NCBI GenBank assembly: GCA_036346375.1
Contig: JAYEVE010000632.1
Span: forward strand, 62,001 to 126,000
DNA: 64,000 nt
Source: Guadua angustifolia
Lineage: Eukaryota > Streptophyta > Magnoliopsida > Poales > Poaceae
Direction of reading: 5' to 3'
A program made the position numbers and the translations under genes. This document shows, in pieces, positions 56,108-64,000 of the stretch (the stretch's first letter is position 1; each line of letters starts with the position of its first letter). The notes below the pieces were generated by a model. It did no database searches and was not told where the DNA came from. It worked only from the letters and a program-made list of their open reading frames with translations.

Positions 56108-57337
56108 GGAAAATCGGTGTGTATTCGAACTTTTTCATGTATGGACGATGTCGTTGGCTCTTCTTGCAGTATTTTGTGTACACCCTGTTCATGGTTTCGA
56201 GTAGTCATTAAAATTAATTAGGTGCAATGGGATGGAAGATTATTAGAGCAATAATGCAACGACCGAGTTTACCTGTCTAGCAAGTCTATTAATTCTTTGT
56301 ATTCGCTTGTCGATTTCCTCATTGAGTCCAAGACAATGATGTTGCTTTCGTTTAACATGAAGACAAGGACGATCTAGTGAAAGCTGCAGAAGCCAATTAG
56401 TCATCACATTGTGTTGCGCATCAAATATGAGAGACTAGTAAGTAGGGAAACACGTACTAAAAGTTGTAGGGTAAAAGTATGTAGTCCTTGTGTTGTAGCT
56501 TTAGCAGCGCCTTGAGTACGTACACCTCAACATCATTTATTGTTCTTGGATCTATAATAAGTTTGCAGTTGACAAGGCCCGGGTCCAGGAATCCTATCTT
56601 TTTATTTGTGTCCGCTCTAAGTGTCATTGTCTCCATTCTACGTAAAAAAAGAAGTCAGACCCTAAGTTTAAGAGTACGTGAATATACAGCATGAATTATA
56701 CAAGAGACTTACAGAGTCCATATTCTCAATATAGACACGTCCAGAGCGTCTCGTTGGTATATCTGATATACTTCTATGTGTTCAACCTAGAAAGAGTTGT
56801 CATTGTTGTGAAAGTCCATATCTTCGTATTTGACGGGGAAAACAACGTTTTGTGTCTTTTGGACATACTGCAGGTACCATTCATGTAGATGCCGTAATTG
56901 TGTGGTCAGTTTGAGCTCCTTATTTGGATGCAGCAAAGGTTCTCCGTTAACGAATGGCCACTTTACAGGTGGCTCCTGCCCTTCAGCACCACTTTCGCTT
57001 CCAGCAACAACTGCTTTACCACCATCTCCTTTAGATTTCTTCCTAGAGATGCGATCGTAGTCTGATAGTTGGCTAGGTTGAGGAGCTTGATTATCCGTCC
57101 TATCTGCTTAACCTTCGCTAAGTCCAGAAGAAATCCCGTTTAGCGGTGTTCGATTTCAATCTTAGCGGTGGTGGCGTCTTCTTGAAGTGCTCTACTACAT
57201 AGGCGCCTACTTCTTTTTTTGTTTCTTCGTCGGTCATTTCATATGGTCGTTTCTTGCTAAGAGTTTTGGCTAGCTTCACAGATGACGAACTTTTCCCCCC
57301 TGACCGTGTAGAATGTTCAGATCGCGGTGCTCTTTGG

Positions 57338-58309
57338 TCATCTTGTGGCTATTGGAGCAGGAGGAGTTTTCTTGGGTGATGGCGGAGGAGGACTTTTCCT
57401 GGGTGGCGCTGGAGCAAGAGAAGGAGCTTTCTTCGATGACGCCGGAGGAGGAGGAGGATTGTTCCTAGATGGAGACTCCGCCTCGTCATCGTTGTTAAGA
57501 TCATCGTCGTTGTCATCTTCTGAGGCAAACTTTATATAGCGCTTGCGCCACGTGATGAATATGCCCATGCTTTGTCCAAGACTTTGCCCCTCCTCGCCCG
57601 GGATCTCAACCTCTACTTTGCGGTATCTGTCAACCACGCTGTCAACTGAAACTCTAGCGTATCCCCGAGGAATTGGGCGGTTATGCAACATCTGCCCCTC
57701 GTTGCATGGCTAAGCCATCCCTTCAGCTACCTTGATGGTAATGTTCGCTACGGGCAGGTGCAGACTGCAGCGTGTCGGCTCTATGATTTTGTCCACGGGA
57801 AAACTACACACTGAGTCCTCTTCAGGAGGGTTAGCGGACGCTTGGCTGCTTTTGTGAACCCCGGCGGGACTTTCGTGCTGGTGACCTACGTCATGTGATT
57901 GACGTTCGCTAAAGACCTTTGCTACCATTTCTCGCATCATTTTCATCTGTTCTTCAAATTCGACTTCCTTTCTGTGCAGTCTGTCTTCTATTTCTCGTAC
58001 ACGTTCATCCAACTGTTGTTGTCTGGATTTCTTTGGTCGCTTGTACATATAGGCATCCTCTGGGAATGTTACTTTCCAGGGCACCAAGCCAACCCCTCTG
58101 GTGCGACCAGGGTGCTCCTTATTACCCAAGGCGCGTGTTAGCTCATCGTCCTCACTTCTTGGCAGGAAGGAGCCCTCAATAGCTTCGGAGTGAGCATCTA
58201 CGATCTTCCTCGAGATTTCCTTGTCTTTTTCGCTTCTGAAGCTTATGCTGCCATCATCCGACAGAGTAGCTCCCCTCGCAAGCAGCCAGTACTTCGATCT
58301 TGGGGTCAT
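57338..58309 (-). pseudogene. CACTA-encoded transposase_24-type protein, one nonsense codon
   Basis: The frame 58309-57710 (199 residues) reads SKYWLLARGATLSDDGSISF, KIVDAHSEAIEGSFLPR, ALGNKEHPGRTRGVGLVPWK, then a charged helix (EIEDRLHRKEVEFEEQMKMM). This is the Ptta/En/Spm-type protein found in grass CACTA elements. An in-frame TAG (57710-57712) follows EGMA, and the same frame continues with PCNEGQ and RPIPRGYARVSVDSVVDRY to a Pro/Lys-rich tail ending at 57338. CAG-to-TAG is the likely change. Upstream, 58310-58730 minus also matches the family (GGYVRKVSKWNARE, RFWDEFEQYKKSDEA) but with several stops. Confidence 0.7.
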
Positions 58310-59078
58310 CTGAGACGTCGCAGTATCAACTCCACTAAGTGTTAGCTATTCTTCCCGTGCATTCCACTTGGATACTTTCCTCACGTAGCCACCGGTGCCT
58401 AGCACATGGGGGTAAATGTTCTTGTCCGAATTTGCCTTGTTCTGTTGGCTGATAGCCTAGGCTTCATCAGATTTCTTATATTGCTCGAATTCATCCCAAA
58501 ATCGCTATAACCTCGGGTATCTATTAAAATCCAGCGTTCGATCCTTCTTGACATACTCCTTATTCAGCTTTGTCTTCCAGTTCTTTCATGCGGTTCCCAT
58601 AACACTTAGTGCACGTTTCTGGCAAGCTCAAGCGATCTTGAAGCCGAAACTTGTCATCAACTCTGTCCACAATGTTTCCTTGATGTCATCGGGAACATAC
58701 GACGGAGAATCGCACATGACGTGTCCATGTCATCCGAATCAGGTAATTTGTGTCCAAATTGGGGTGTTTCAAAAATTATCAACAATTTGATTTTAGTTTC
58801 CGCACAATCATTCACCCCCTCTAATTGCTAATTTAGTATATATCGATCTATATATATATATATATAACCTTATGCCTGAAAGTTTTGGAAACTATTGAGG
58901 CCATAAGGTACGTTATTTTGCAAAAAAAAGTCCTCTAGAAAATTCGAAACCGTGAACAGCCCCTTCCACCGGTTAAAAAAATCTACTCGATTTGGAGACA
59001 GTTCAACGCATTGAGATGCTGTGGAGAAAGCCCTTGCGCCCAGGGATGAAAACACTGGTCTGGGTGTTCTTCCGCTAC

Positions 59079-59111
59079 TAGTAAGCAATAATCGTGTGAC
59101 GTGACATGCAT
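59079..59111 (+). repeat. 33-bp perfect direct repeat, first copy
   Basis: Runs from TAGTAAGCAATAATCGTG to GACATGCAT and is repeated exactly at 59667-59699, 588 bp apart. A 386-bp MITE lies between, but the repeats are not its target duplication. They could be remnants of a tandem duplication or of a lost element. Confidence 0.9.
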
Positions 59112-59203
59112 AATTAACAGCGGCATTTAGAGACTTATGCCTATGACCATTCAAGTTTTATTCGCAACAATATAATGCTGATTTTGTAGGACGTCGAAAT
59201 TTA

Positions 59204-59589
59204 GGTCCTGTTTGTTTCAGCTGGGGATTGTGAAAAGCAGCTTTTAAAAACTAGATTGTAAAAGCTGGATTGTTAAAAAGCTAGAGGTTGAAAGCTCATG
59301 GTTGTTTGGTAACCCAGATTATAGTTGGGGGCAATGGTGGGTAATTTTGGTTGAAGTTGGGGAAAGCTAGGGAAAGCTGGAGCAATGGTGGGTAATTTTG
59401 GTTGAAGTTGGATGGGTATTGTGGTCTTTTGCAAAAAAAAAGCTGGGAAAAGCTGAGGAAGAGTGGATTATGGGATTGCTACAATCTGGCATCCAGATTA
59501 TTATAATCTAGATTAAAAGCTTGCTGTTTGTTGCCCTTTCAACTTTTAAAAGCTGTTTTTCATAATCCCTAGCTGAAACAAACAGGACC
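59204..59589. mobile_element. MITE, Tourist-like, TSD TTA
   Basis: Starts GGTCCTGTTTGTTTCAGCT and ends AGCTGAAACAAACAGGACC, perfect 19-bp inverted ends. TTA on both sides (59201-59203 and 59590-59592) fits PIF/Harbinger 3-bp targets. Internal repeats of AAAGCTG and a direct repeat TGGGTAATTTTGGTTGAAGT (about 59338 and 59389). No coding sequence. Confidence 0.85.
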
Positions 59590-59840
59590 TTAAAACAATG
59601 CTGCTTTATTTCTCTGCTTTTATCGGATAACTTTACTCTGAACCTAGCCTTGTTATTGTGTGACAATAGTAAGCAATAATCGTGTGACGTGACATGCATG
59701 ATCGATGCATCTTTTTTTCCCACTTAATTAATTCAGGGACTGTTTGAAAGTTATTTCTTTTTGGTTATTTGGGTTGGCTATTGTCAACTAGTTGATTTTA
59801 CCGGCCACGCAATCAACTGCCATGCAGGCCCAAAGGCCAA

Positions 59841-60110
59841 CCGGCCGGAAAAAAAATTCGTGGAGAAGGTATGCAAACTTAACTCTATATATCCTCACTC
59901 CGATGGATGCCACGTGTGCATCTTGTCAATCTCAATCATTCATTTAATTTCTCACTCCACCCCACCCTTGATTTCTCACTCCTCCAATCAATGACATTGT
60001 TGGTGAGGTGGGGTTGAGATTTAGTTAGATGGACACGTGGCATCTATAGAAGTGGGGATGCATATGATTAAATTTGCATACCTCCTCCACAGAATTTGTT
60101 TCCCGGCTGG
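59841..60110. mobile_element. Foldback/MITE-like element with arms of about 115 bp
   Basis: The left arm CCGGCCGGAAAAAAAATTC...GGTATGCAAACTTAA... GATGCCACGTGTGCATC pairs with the reverse of the right arm (CCAGCCGGGAAACAAATTC...GGTATGCAAATTTAA... GATGCCACGTGTCCATC). Together they cover nearly the whole 270 bp. No clear target duplication. The region 60110-60960 to its right shows no recognised gene. Confidence 0.75.
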
Positions 60111-60959
60111 CAATCCAATTTTGCTTGTGTACATCAAGCACAGCGCTGACGTGAGCAGCTAGTTAGTTTTTCTTTTCTTTTGTACTGGTATGATCACCGA
60201 TCTTCGGGAGATCCTATCTTTTAACGGAATGATTTGTACTTGGGCGTCCGAAATTTTCGAACGCATTGCAATATTTTTTTTAATCGATGAGCCGCGTCCG
60301 CGGTCATGGGTACTTGGTGAAGTCATTCCAATGCTAGACTTTGGTATTTTGTGAAAATGGGTTTTGGTTTGAACTTGCTTTAGCAACTGTCGCTTTATGT
60401 CAAAGGGCCGATATTGATGGATTTCAGGATTTGGATTATTCGTCACTCACGTCATGGAGGACTGTCAGTGTTACTTATGCTTTACTTATTTGTTATCAAT
60501 CAAACATGCTCTTATAAATTCCGTTTGCAAATAACCTGATTTACAAATTCAATTTTGCTTTATGCAAATTAACTGTAGTAGCATCTTTTGACTTGGCCTG
60601 CATTTATACATTTGCAAATACCACCTTAAGTCTTGCGGAGTACGAAAGTACTCACCCTTGCTTAATTTGTTGTTTTAGGTGTAAAGCTAGCAAAGCTCCA
60701 AAGTTTTGTTTCGTCGCAGGTTGCGGGATCCTTATTGCCGTGATTTTTCTAGGAATTTATGCCTGGTCAGTTGCCTGTGAGATGGATGGGCACACTACAA
60801 GGCCTTGCTTTTTTTGCTACTTTATGCTCTGAGTTGTAAGATTTATGTGTTTATTAGTTTCCGCTTAATTAATATAATGTATGGTTGTGATTTCAATTAT
60901 TGTAAATGTGCGTACTAACTATTGATCTAGGGACTAGTACTGCAAGCACATTAGATTTC

Positions 60960-61260
60960 TATTTTTGCATTCTATGTAAAAATGGGGGTCGTTACAGTCC
61001 CTCTGACGACGAGATGTTCCCATTTAGATTCAAGAGAAAGCAGTTCCAGATCAGGCTTAACATTGCAATGACAATCAGCAAGGCACAAGGGTAGACCATC
61101 CCGAATGTCGGTGTCTACCTCCTTGAACAGTTTTTCTCTTTTGGGCAATTGTATATTGCGCTATGTAGAGCCACCGCCAGAAGCAACATCAAGATACTTG
61201 CTGTTGCAGACAAGGAGAAGGACAATGGCCGGAAGTCTAAGAAAACTCATGGGAACCTCA
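60960..61260 (+). pseudogene. Helitron helicase (Pif1-type) C-terminal remnant
   Basis: Frame pieces read FPFRFKRKQFQIRLNIAMTI then SKAQG, stop, TIPNVGVYLLEQFFSFGQLY and IALCRATARSNIKILAV. This is the last part of the SF1 helicase domain of Helitron RepHel proteins (motif VI region, with the Arg of C/SRATA). A TAG follows SKAQG where Gln is expected. The rest of RepHel is missing. Confidence 0.75.
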
Positions 61261-61593
61261 CAAAAAAATATTGTCTACAAAGAAGTACTCACATCATAGA
61301 CAAGGTTTGATCAAATGATATCCAAATTGTGTTGCAATATAACAGTTTATTTTCAGATCTACCGAAACATATACCAAGAATATCATTTCAAAATATGTTC
61401 TAATATCATTAATGACTTATGTACTATATACAATATATTTGGTTTTTATTCATGTCGGAGGAGAAACCAAAAAAACTTTTGTAATTGGGAGAAATAGATA
61501 TTTAATCTTATAGCAAAATTTTCTTTTATTACTTGATCTTTGTGTTTTGTTACCATTTTTATTTTCTATAGCAACGCACTGGCATTGAACTAG

Positions 61594-62048
61594 TTTTTTT
61601 TTCAAGATATCAGCTACGCCCCACGTCACTCCACTCATTCAAAGGCCTGACGATCAGATGACAGTGAGAGCATCCGGAGTTCCGGTCTAAGCTCGCGTAC
61701 ATACAGTGTGAGATTCCTGTAGGTTGCACCAGTGCCGGATGTTCCATTTTTCCTTGCATCCGGAGTTTCGGTCTAAGCTCGCGTACATACAGTGTGAGAT
61801 TCCTGTAGGTTGCACCTGTGCCAGATGTTCCATTTTTCCTTGCATCCGGAGTTCCGGTCTAAGCACGCATACATACAGTGTGAGATTCCCATTCATTCGC
61901 ATAGGTTGCATTCTTACAGCCACCTACCCAACTCGTCTCTGTCGACTATCATCCCAATTGAGCTTCCTTCCTATAACCGTAGCTACTACTAATTCAACTC
62001 GGCCAGGTTGAGATTCCCCCCACACTTGTACCACAGCATTGATAACAG
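61594..62048 (+). repeat. Gene C upstream module, copy 4 (partial)
   Basis: Begins TTTTTTTTCAAGATATCAGC as at 43736 and ends TTGATAACAG as at 47265, lacking the middle. The part 61880-62048 matches the gene C leader (GAGCTTCCTTCCTATAA, ATTCAACTCGGCCAGGTTGA). No coding sequence of gene C follows, because a copia element begins at 62049; the gene may continue beyond 64000. Confidence 0.8.
61671..61905 (+). repeat. 86-bp tandem repeat, about 2.7 copies
   Basis: CATCCGGAGTTCCGGTCTAA recurs at 61671, 61757 (one change) and 61843, with TACATACAGTGTGAGATTCC in each unit. The other copies of the module contain one unit only (46288-46335). Confidence 0.9.
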
Positions 62049-62632
62049 TGTTAGAGAACTACCCACGGACAACTCGGCGCAGTGACGAACTCACGTCACC
62101 TCACTTGGCGCTGAACTCAGAAGCTAACAACAAGAACACACGCAGTGGCTAAATAGAGAGGCTAACAAGGAGAACACACAGGGGTTTTCCGGCGACGAAC
62201 GCCTCCTTTTCTTGCTGTATTACTCACCCAATAAACAAAGAAGTACAGGTTTAAATAGACTAACTAATCAACAGCATGCAGTCCACAATCCACACGATCC
62301 GGAAGCACCTGCCACTTCGCACGAACAAGACCTTGCGACCCACGCGAGCCCTCAAGAAGCGGTCTTCCTGGCCATGCATCGCCCTCCACGCATGCAGCGC
62401 CTTGATCCGAGTCTCTCGTTGCCATTTCTCCAGCCACGACCATACGCGGCAACGTTCTCATCTTCTGGAGACTTAGCCAGCGCCCGTGGCTGCTAACTAG
62501 CCATGACCCACACACACATGCCAACACTAACTAGCCTGACTACATGCAGACGCACGCACTAACATGCAGACACACGCACTAGCTGAAACACGCACACATA
62601 CCAATTAAACTTAGTCAAGATTATTGCTAACA
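62049..62632 (-). repeat. 3' LTR of the gag-only copia element (584 bp)
   Basis: On the plus strand it reads TGTTAGAGAACTACCC...ATTATTGCTAACA, with inverted ends TGTTAG/CTAACA. Near-identical to 63640 onward, with a 2-base difference (AGAGAAC versus AGAAC) at the very edge and a few G/A or C/T changes. Confidence 0.88.
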
Positions 62633-62681
62633 ATTTCCCCCCTAATCTTGACTTAGATTATTTCTAGCTCCTAGACAAACT

Positions 62682-63614
62682 TCAAAGTAACGTCGGTTCA
62701 TCATCTGTTGTCGCAAGGAGCGCTTCTTCCTTCCTCGGCTTGCGACAATCCCTGGCAAAATGCCCACGAACACCACAGTTGTAGCATTTGCCTCTCTTCC
62801 CCGCTGACTTGCGCTCGCTGGTGTCCGAGTCGACGCTGGTGTCGCCGTCGTCATCGTCATGGCTGCCGCTACAGCCACCACCCGCCTTGCCACGGTCGCG
62901 GTTCTTCTTCTTGTCACCGGAGCCATTTTGCTTCCGCCGAGCCTGCCACTCGGCCGCCGTGAGGAGAAGCTGGCCGTCACCATTGGAGACAGACTCGCGA
63001 AGGCGCAGCCGCTCATCAAAGGTCTTCAACCGCCCCAAGGCCTCCTCGTACGCCATCGTGTTGGTGTCGCAAAATTGCTCGATGCCGGCGACAACGGGGT
63101 AGAAGCGATCCGGCACGGTGTCAAGAAGCTTCTTCACCAATGCAGAATCCTCCAAGGTAGCCCGAGATTGGCGTACCGCACCTTCATGCCGCCGAGCTTC
63201 TTTGGCGTAGTCATCCAGCGCCTCGCCATCCTTCATGCGGAGAGCATCGAACTCTCCCTTCAAGGTTGCCAGGCGTGCCGCCTTGACACGGTCCGCCCCG
63301 ACGAACCTTGTCTTGAGGCTATCCCAAACCTCCTTCGCCGTTTTCTTTGCCGCCACGTGCAGCAAAATATCCTCGGGAAGGGTTTGGAGAAGATACGCCC
63401 TCGCCGTCTTGTCCTTCCGCGCCTCCACCGCTGCGCCCTCCGCCGGGGCTACGGCCTCCCATAGACTTTGCGCGTCCAGTAGGGCCTCCACCTTGATGGC
63501 CCATGTGGTGTAGGTCGTCGTAGTGAGTTGCAGATAATGGAACGAACCACCACCGCTTGCCGCCGCAGCTTGAGGAACCATCGCCATGGGCTCGTACCGA
63601 AGGATCTTGGGCAT
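62682..63614 (-). CDS. gag: gag polyprotein of a gag-only copia element, intact
   Basis: 310 codons from the ATG at 63614 (MPKILRYEPMAMVPQAAA); the frame is open further upstream only through the primer site. The order is typical of copia gag: FHYLQLTTTTYTTWAIKVEA and LLDAQSLWEAVAP at the start, the UBN2-type capsid domain to about residue 190 (TAKEVWDSLKTRFVG, LDDYAKEARRHEGAVRQ, LLDTVPDRFYPVVAGIEQF), a Ser/Asp/Gly-rich linker, and a CCHC knuckle CYNCGVRGHFARDC near residue 285. It ends TTDDEPTLL just before where protease would start. No stops or shifts, in contrast with every other retroelement ORF here, so it could still make a capsid if transcribed. Confidence 0.9.
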   Translation of the reverse strand: MPKILRYEPMAMVPQAAAASGGGSFHYLQLTTTTYTTWAIKVEALLDAQSLWEAVAPAEGAAVEARKDKTARAYLLQTLPEDILLHVAAKKTAKEVWDSLKTRFVGADRVKAARLATLKGEFDALRMKDGEALDDYAKEARRHEGAVRQSRATLEDSALVKKLLDTVPDRFYPVVAGIEQFCDTNTMAYEEALGRLKTFDERLRLRESVSNGDGQLLLTAAEWQARRKQNGSGDKKKNRDRGKAGGGCSGSHDDDDGDTSVDSDTSERKSAGKRGKCYNCGVRGHFARDCRKPRKEEALLATTDDEPTLL

Positions 63615-63625
63615 ACACACCTTCG

Positions 63626-63638
63626 GCTCTGATACCAA
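63626..63638 (-). other. Primer binding site of the gag-only element
   Basis: The minus strand reads TGGTATCAGAGCC directly after the right LTR, complementary to the initiator-Met tRNA 3' end. It fixes the orientation of the element. Confidence 0.88.
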
Positions 63639-63639
63639 T

Positions 63640-64000
63640 TGTTAGAACTACCCACAGACAACTCGGCGCAGTGACGAACTCACGTCACCTCACTTGGCGC
63701 TGAACTCAGAAGCTAACAACAAGAACACACGCAGTGGCTAAATAGAGAGGCTAACAAGGAGAACACACAGGAGTTTTCCGGCGACGAACGCCTCCTTTTC
63801 TTGCTGTATTACTCACCCAATAAACAAAGAAGTACAGGTTTAAATAGACTAACTAATCAACAGCATGCAGTCTACAATCCACACGATCCGGAAGCACCTG
63901 CCACTTCGCACGAACAAGACCTTGCGACCCACGTGAGCCCTCGAGAAGCGGTCTTCCTGGCCATGCATCACCCTCCACGCATGCAGCGCCTTGATCCGAG
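63640..64000 (-). repeat. 5' LTR of the gag-only copia element, cut by window end
   Basis: Begins TGTTAGAACTACCCACAGAC on the plus strand and matches 62049 onward for all 361 visible bases with about seven differences. By comparison it should end about 220 bp beyond the window. Confidence 0.88.

Larger units (their letters stand above)
55141..58770 (-). mobile_element. CACTA (En/Spm-type) element, decayed
   Basis: CACTACTACCG at 55141 is a CACTA terminus, preceded by the trinucleotide TAT. A subterminal array follows. Minus-strand remnants of plant CACTA genes fill 55900-58770: an Ulp1-type protease C-terminus and a transposase_24 (Ptta/En/Spm) type protein with a Pro-rich tail. The transposase (TnpD) was not found. 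The opposite terminus was not found; it may be truncated near the TA-run at 58845-58866. Confidence 0.75.
52810..61593 (+). mobile_element. Probable Helitron with nested elements
   Basis: The left end TCTCTACTATATAAAGCAAG resembles the usual Helitron 5' end (TCTCTACTA) and is preceded by A (52809). The right end GGCATTGAACTAG ends in CTAG, is preceded by GCAACGCACTGGC (a grass Helitron 3'-end motif, here with a weakened hairpin) and is followed by T (61594), as expected for insertion between A and T. A Helitron helicase C-terminal remnant lies at 60960-61260 in the same orientation, close to the 3' end as in autonomous elements. No Rep domain was seen. The interior holds a copy of the gene C upstream module, a CACTA element and MITEs. 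The two ends might belong to different Helitrons. Confidence 0.55.
62049..64000 (-). mobile_element. gag-only Ty1/copia element, minus strand, incomplete at window end
   Basis: LTR (62049-62632), about 1 kb of internal sequence and a second LTR starting at 63640 that runs off the window. The element is on the minus strand: primer site next to the right LTR, gag in the middle, polypurine tract TCTAAGTCAAGATTAGGGGG beside the left LTR. There is no pol at all, so it is a non-autonomous derivative that keeps gag. The expected left target duplication is AACAG (62044-62048). The LTRs differ at only a few positions over the 360 bp that can be compared, so insertion is fairly recent. Confidence 0.88.

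Noticed and set aside
57327..57539. Glycine-rich plus-strand ORF
   Set aside because: Complement of the proline-rich tail of the minus-strand CACTA protein.
59079..59699. 33-bp repeats as target duplication of the MITE at 59204
   Set aside because: The MITE has its own TTA duplication directly at its ends.
62859..63464. 201-residue plus-strand ORF
   Set aside because: Shadow of the minus-strand gag, which has capsid and CCHC motifs.
1..64000. tRNA or rRNA genes
   Set aside because: No cloverleaf-forming tRNA gene or rRNA sequence was recognised by eye; the tRNA-like strings are retrotransposon primer sites.

Overview
This window is plant nuclear DNA, almost certainly from a grass. The inference rests on a Tat-type Ty3/gypsy element with the antisense ORF typical of that lineage, a Sirevirus-type Ty1/copia element with an extra 3' ORF, CACTA, MULE, Helitron and Tourist-like elements of grass style, and a small family of coiled-coil proteins resembling uncharacterised disease-resistance-like grass proteins. 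I cannot name the species. Little of the 64 kb is host gene; most is nested transposons, many broken by frameshifts and nonsense codons.

Layout. 1-8025: 3' part of a decayed Tat-type gypsy element (RT end, RNase H, integrase, a 95-bp hairpin-bearing tandem repeat, antisense ORF remnants, 3' LTR). 8026-13700: gene A (10088-11437) with duplicated upstream sequence, then a scrambled pseudogene of the same family. 15541-21564: a possible 6-kb Ac/Ds-like hAT with ends TAGGGGTGAAAA / TTTTCACCTCTA, containing a MITE and a candidate three-exon minus-strand gene. 21945-36262: a LINE split by a structurally complete Sirevirus-type copia element (22207-33699, TSD CGTTC). 36296-38050: gene B, paralogue of A. 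39313-43160: a minus-strand LINE. 43738-48816: duplicated upstream modules, one carrying a 1,236-bp MULE with a FAR1 DNA-binding fragment, then gene C, whose last quarter is frameshifted. 49095-52790: a LINE remnant split by a 3,136-bp LTR-like unit (TSD AAGAC). 52810-61593: a probable Helitron enclosing another copy of the gene C upstream module, a decayed CACTA element and MITEs. 61594-62048: a fourth upstream-module copy, cut off by a gag-only copia element (62049 to beyond 64000).

Biologically, the recurring unit is the coiled-coil family: three long ORFs (A, B, C), one pseudogene and at least four detached copies of promoter/leader sequence. The region therefore reads as a small gene cluster expanded by duplication and then broken apart by nested transposons. 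The clearest elements are the copia element with CCGG-rich palindromic arrays in both LTRs, inside pol and in its 3' spacers, and the gag-only copia element with an intact gag ORF.
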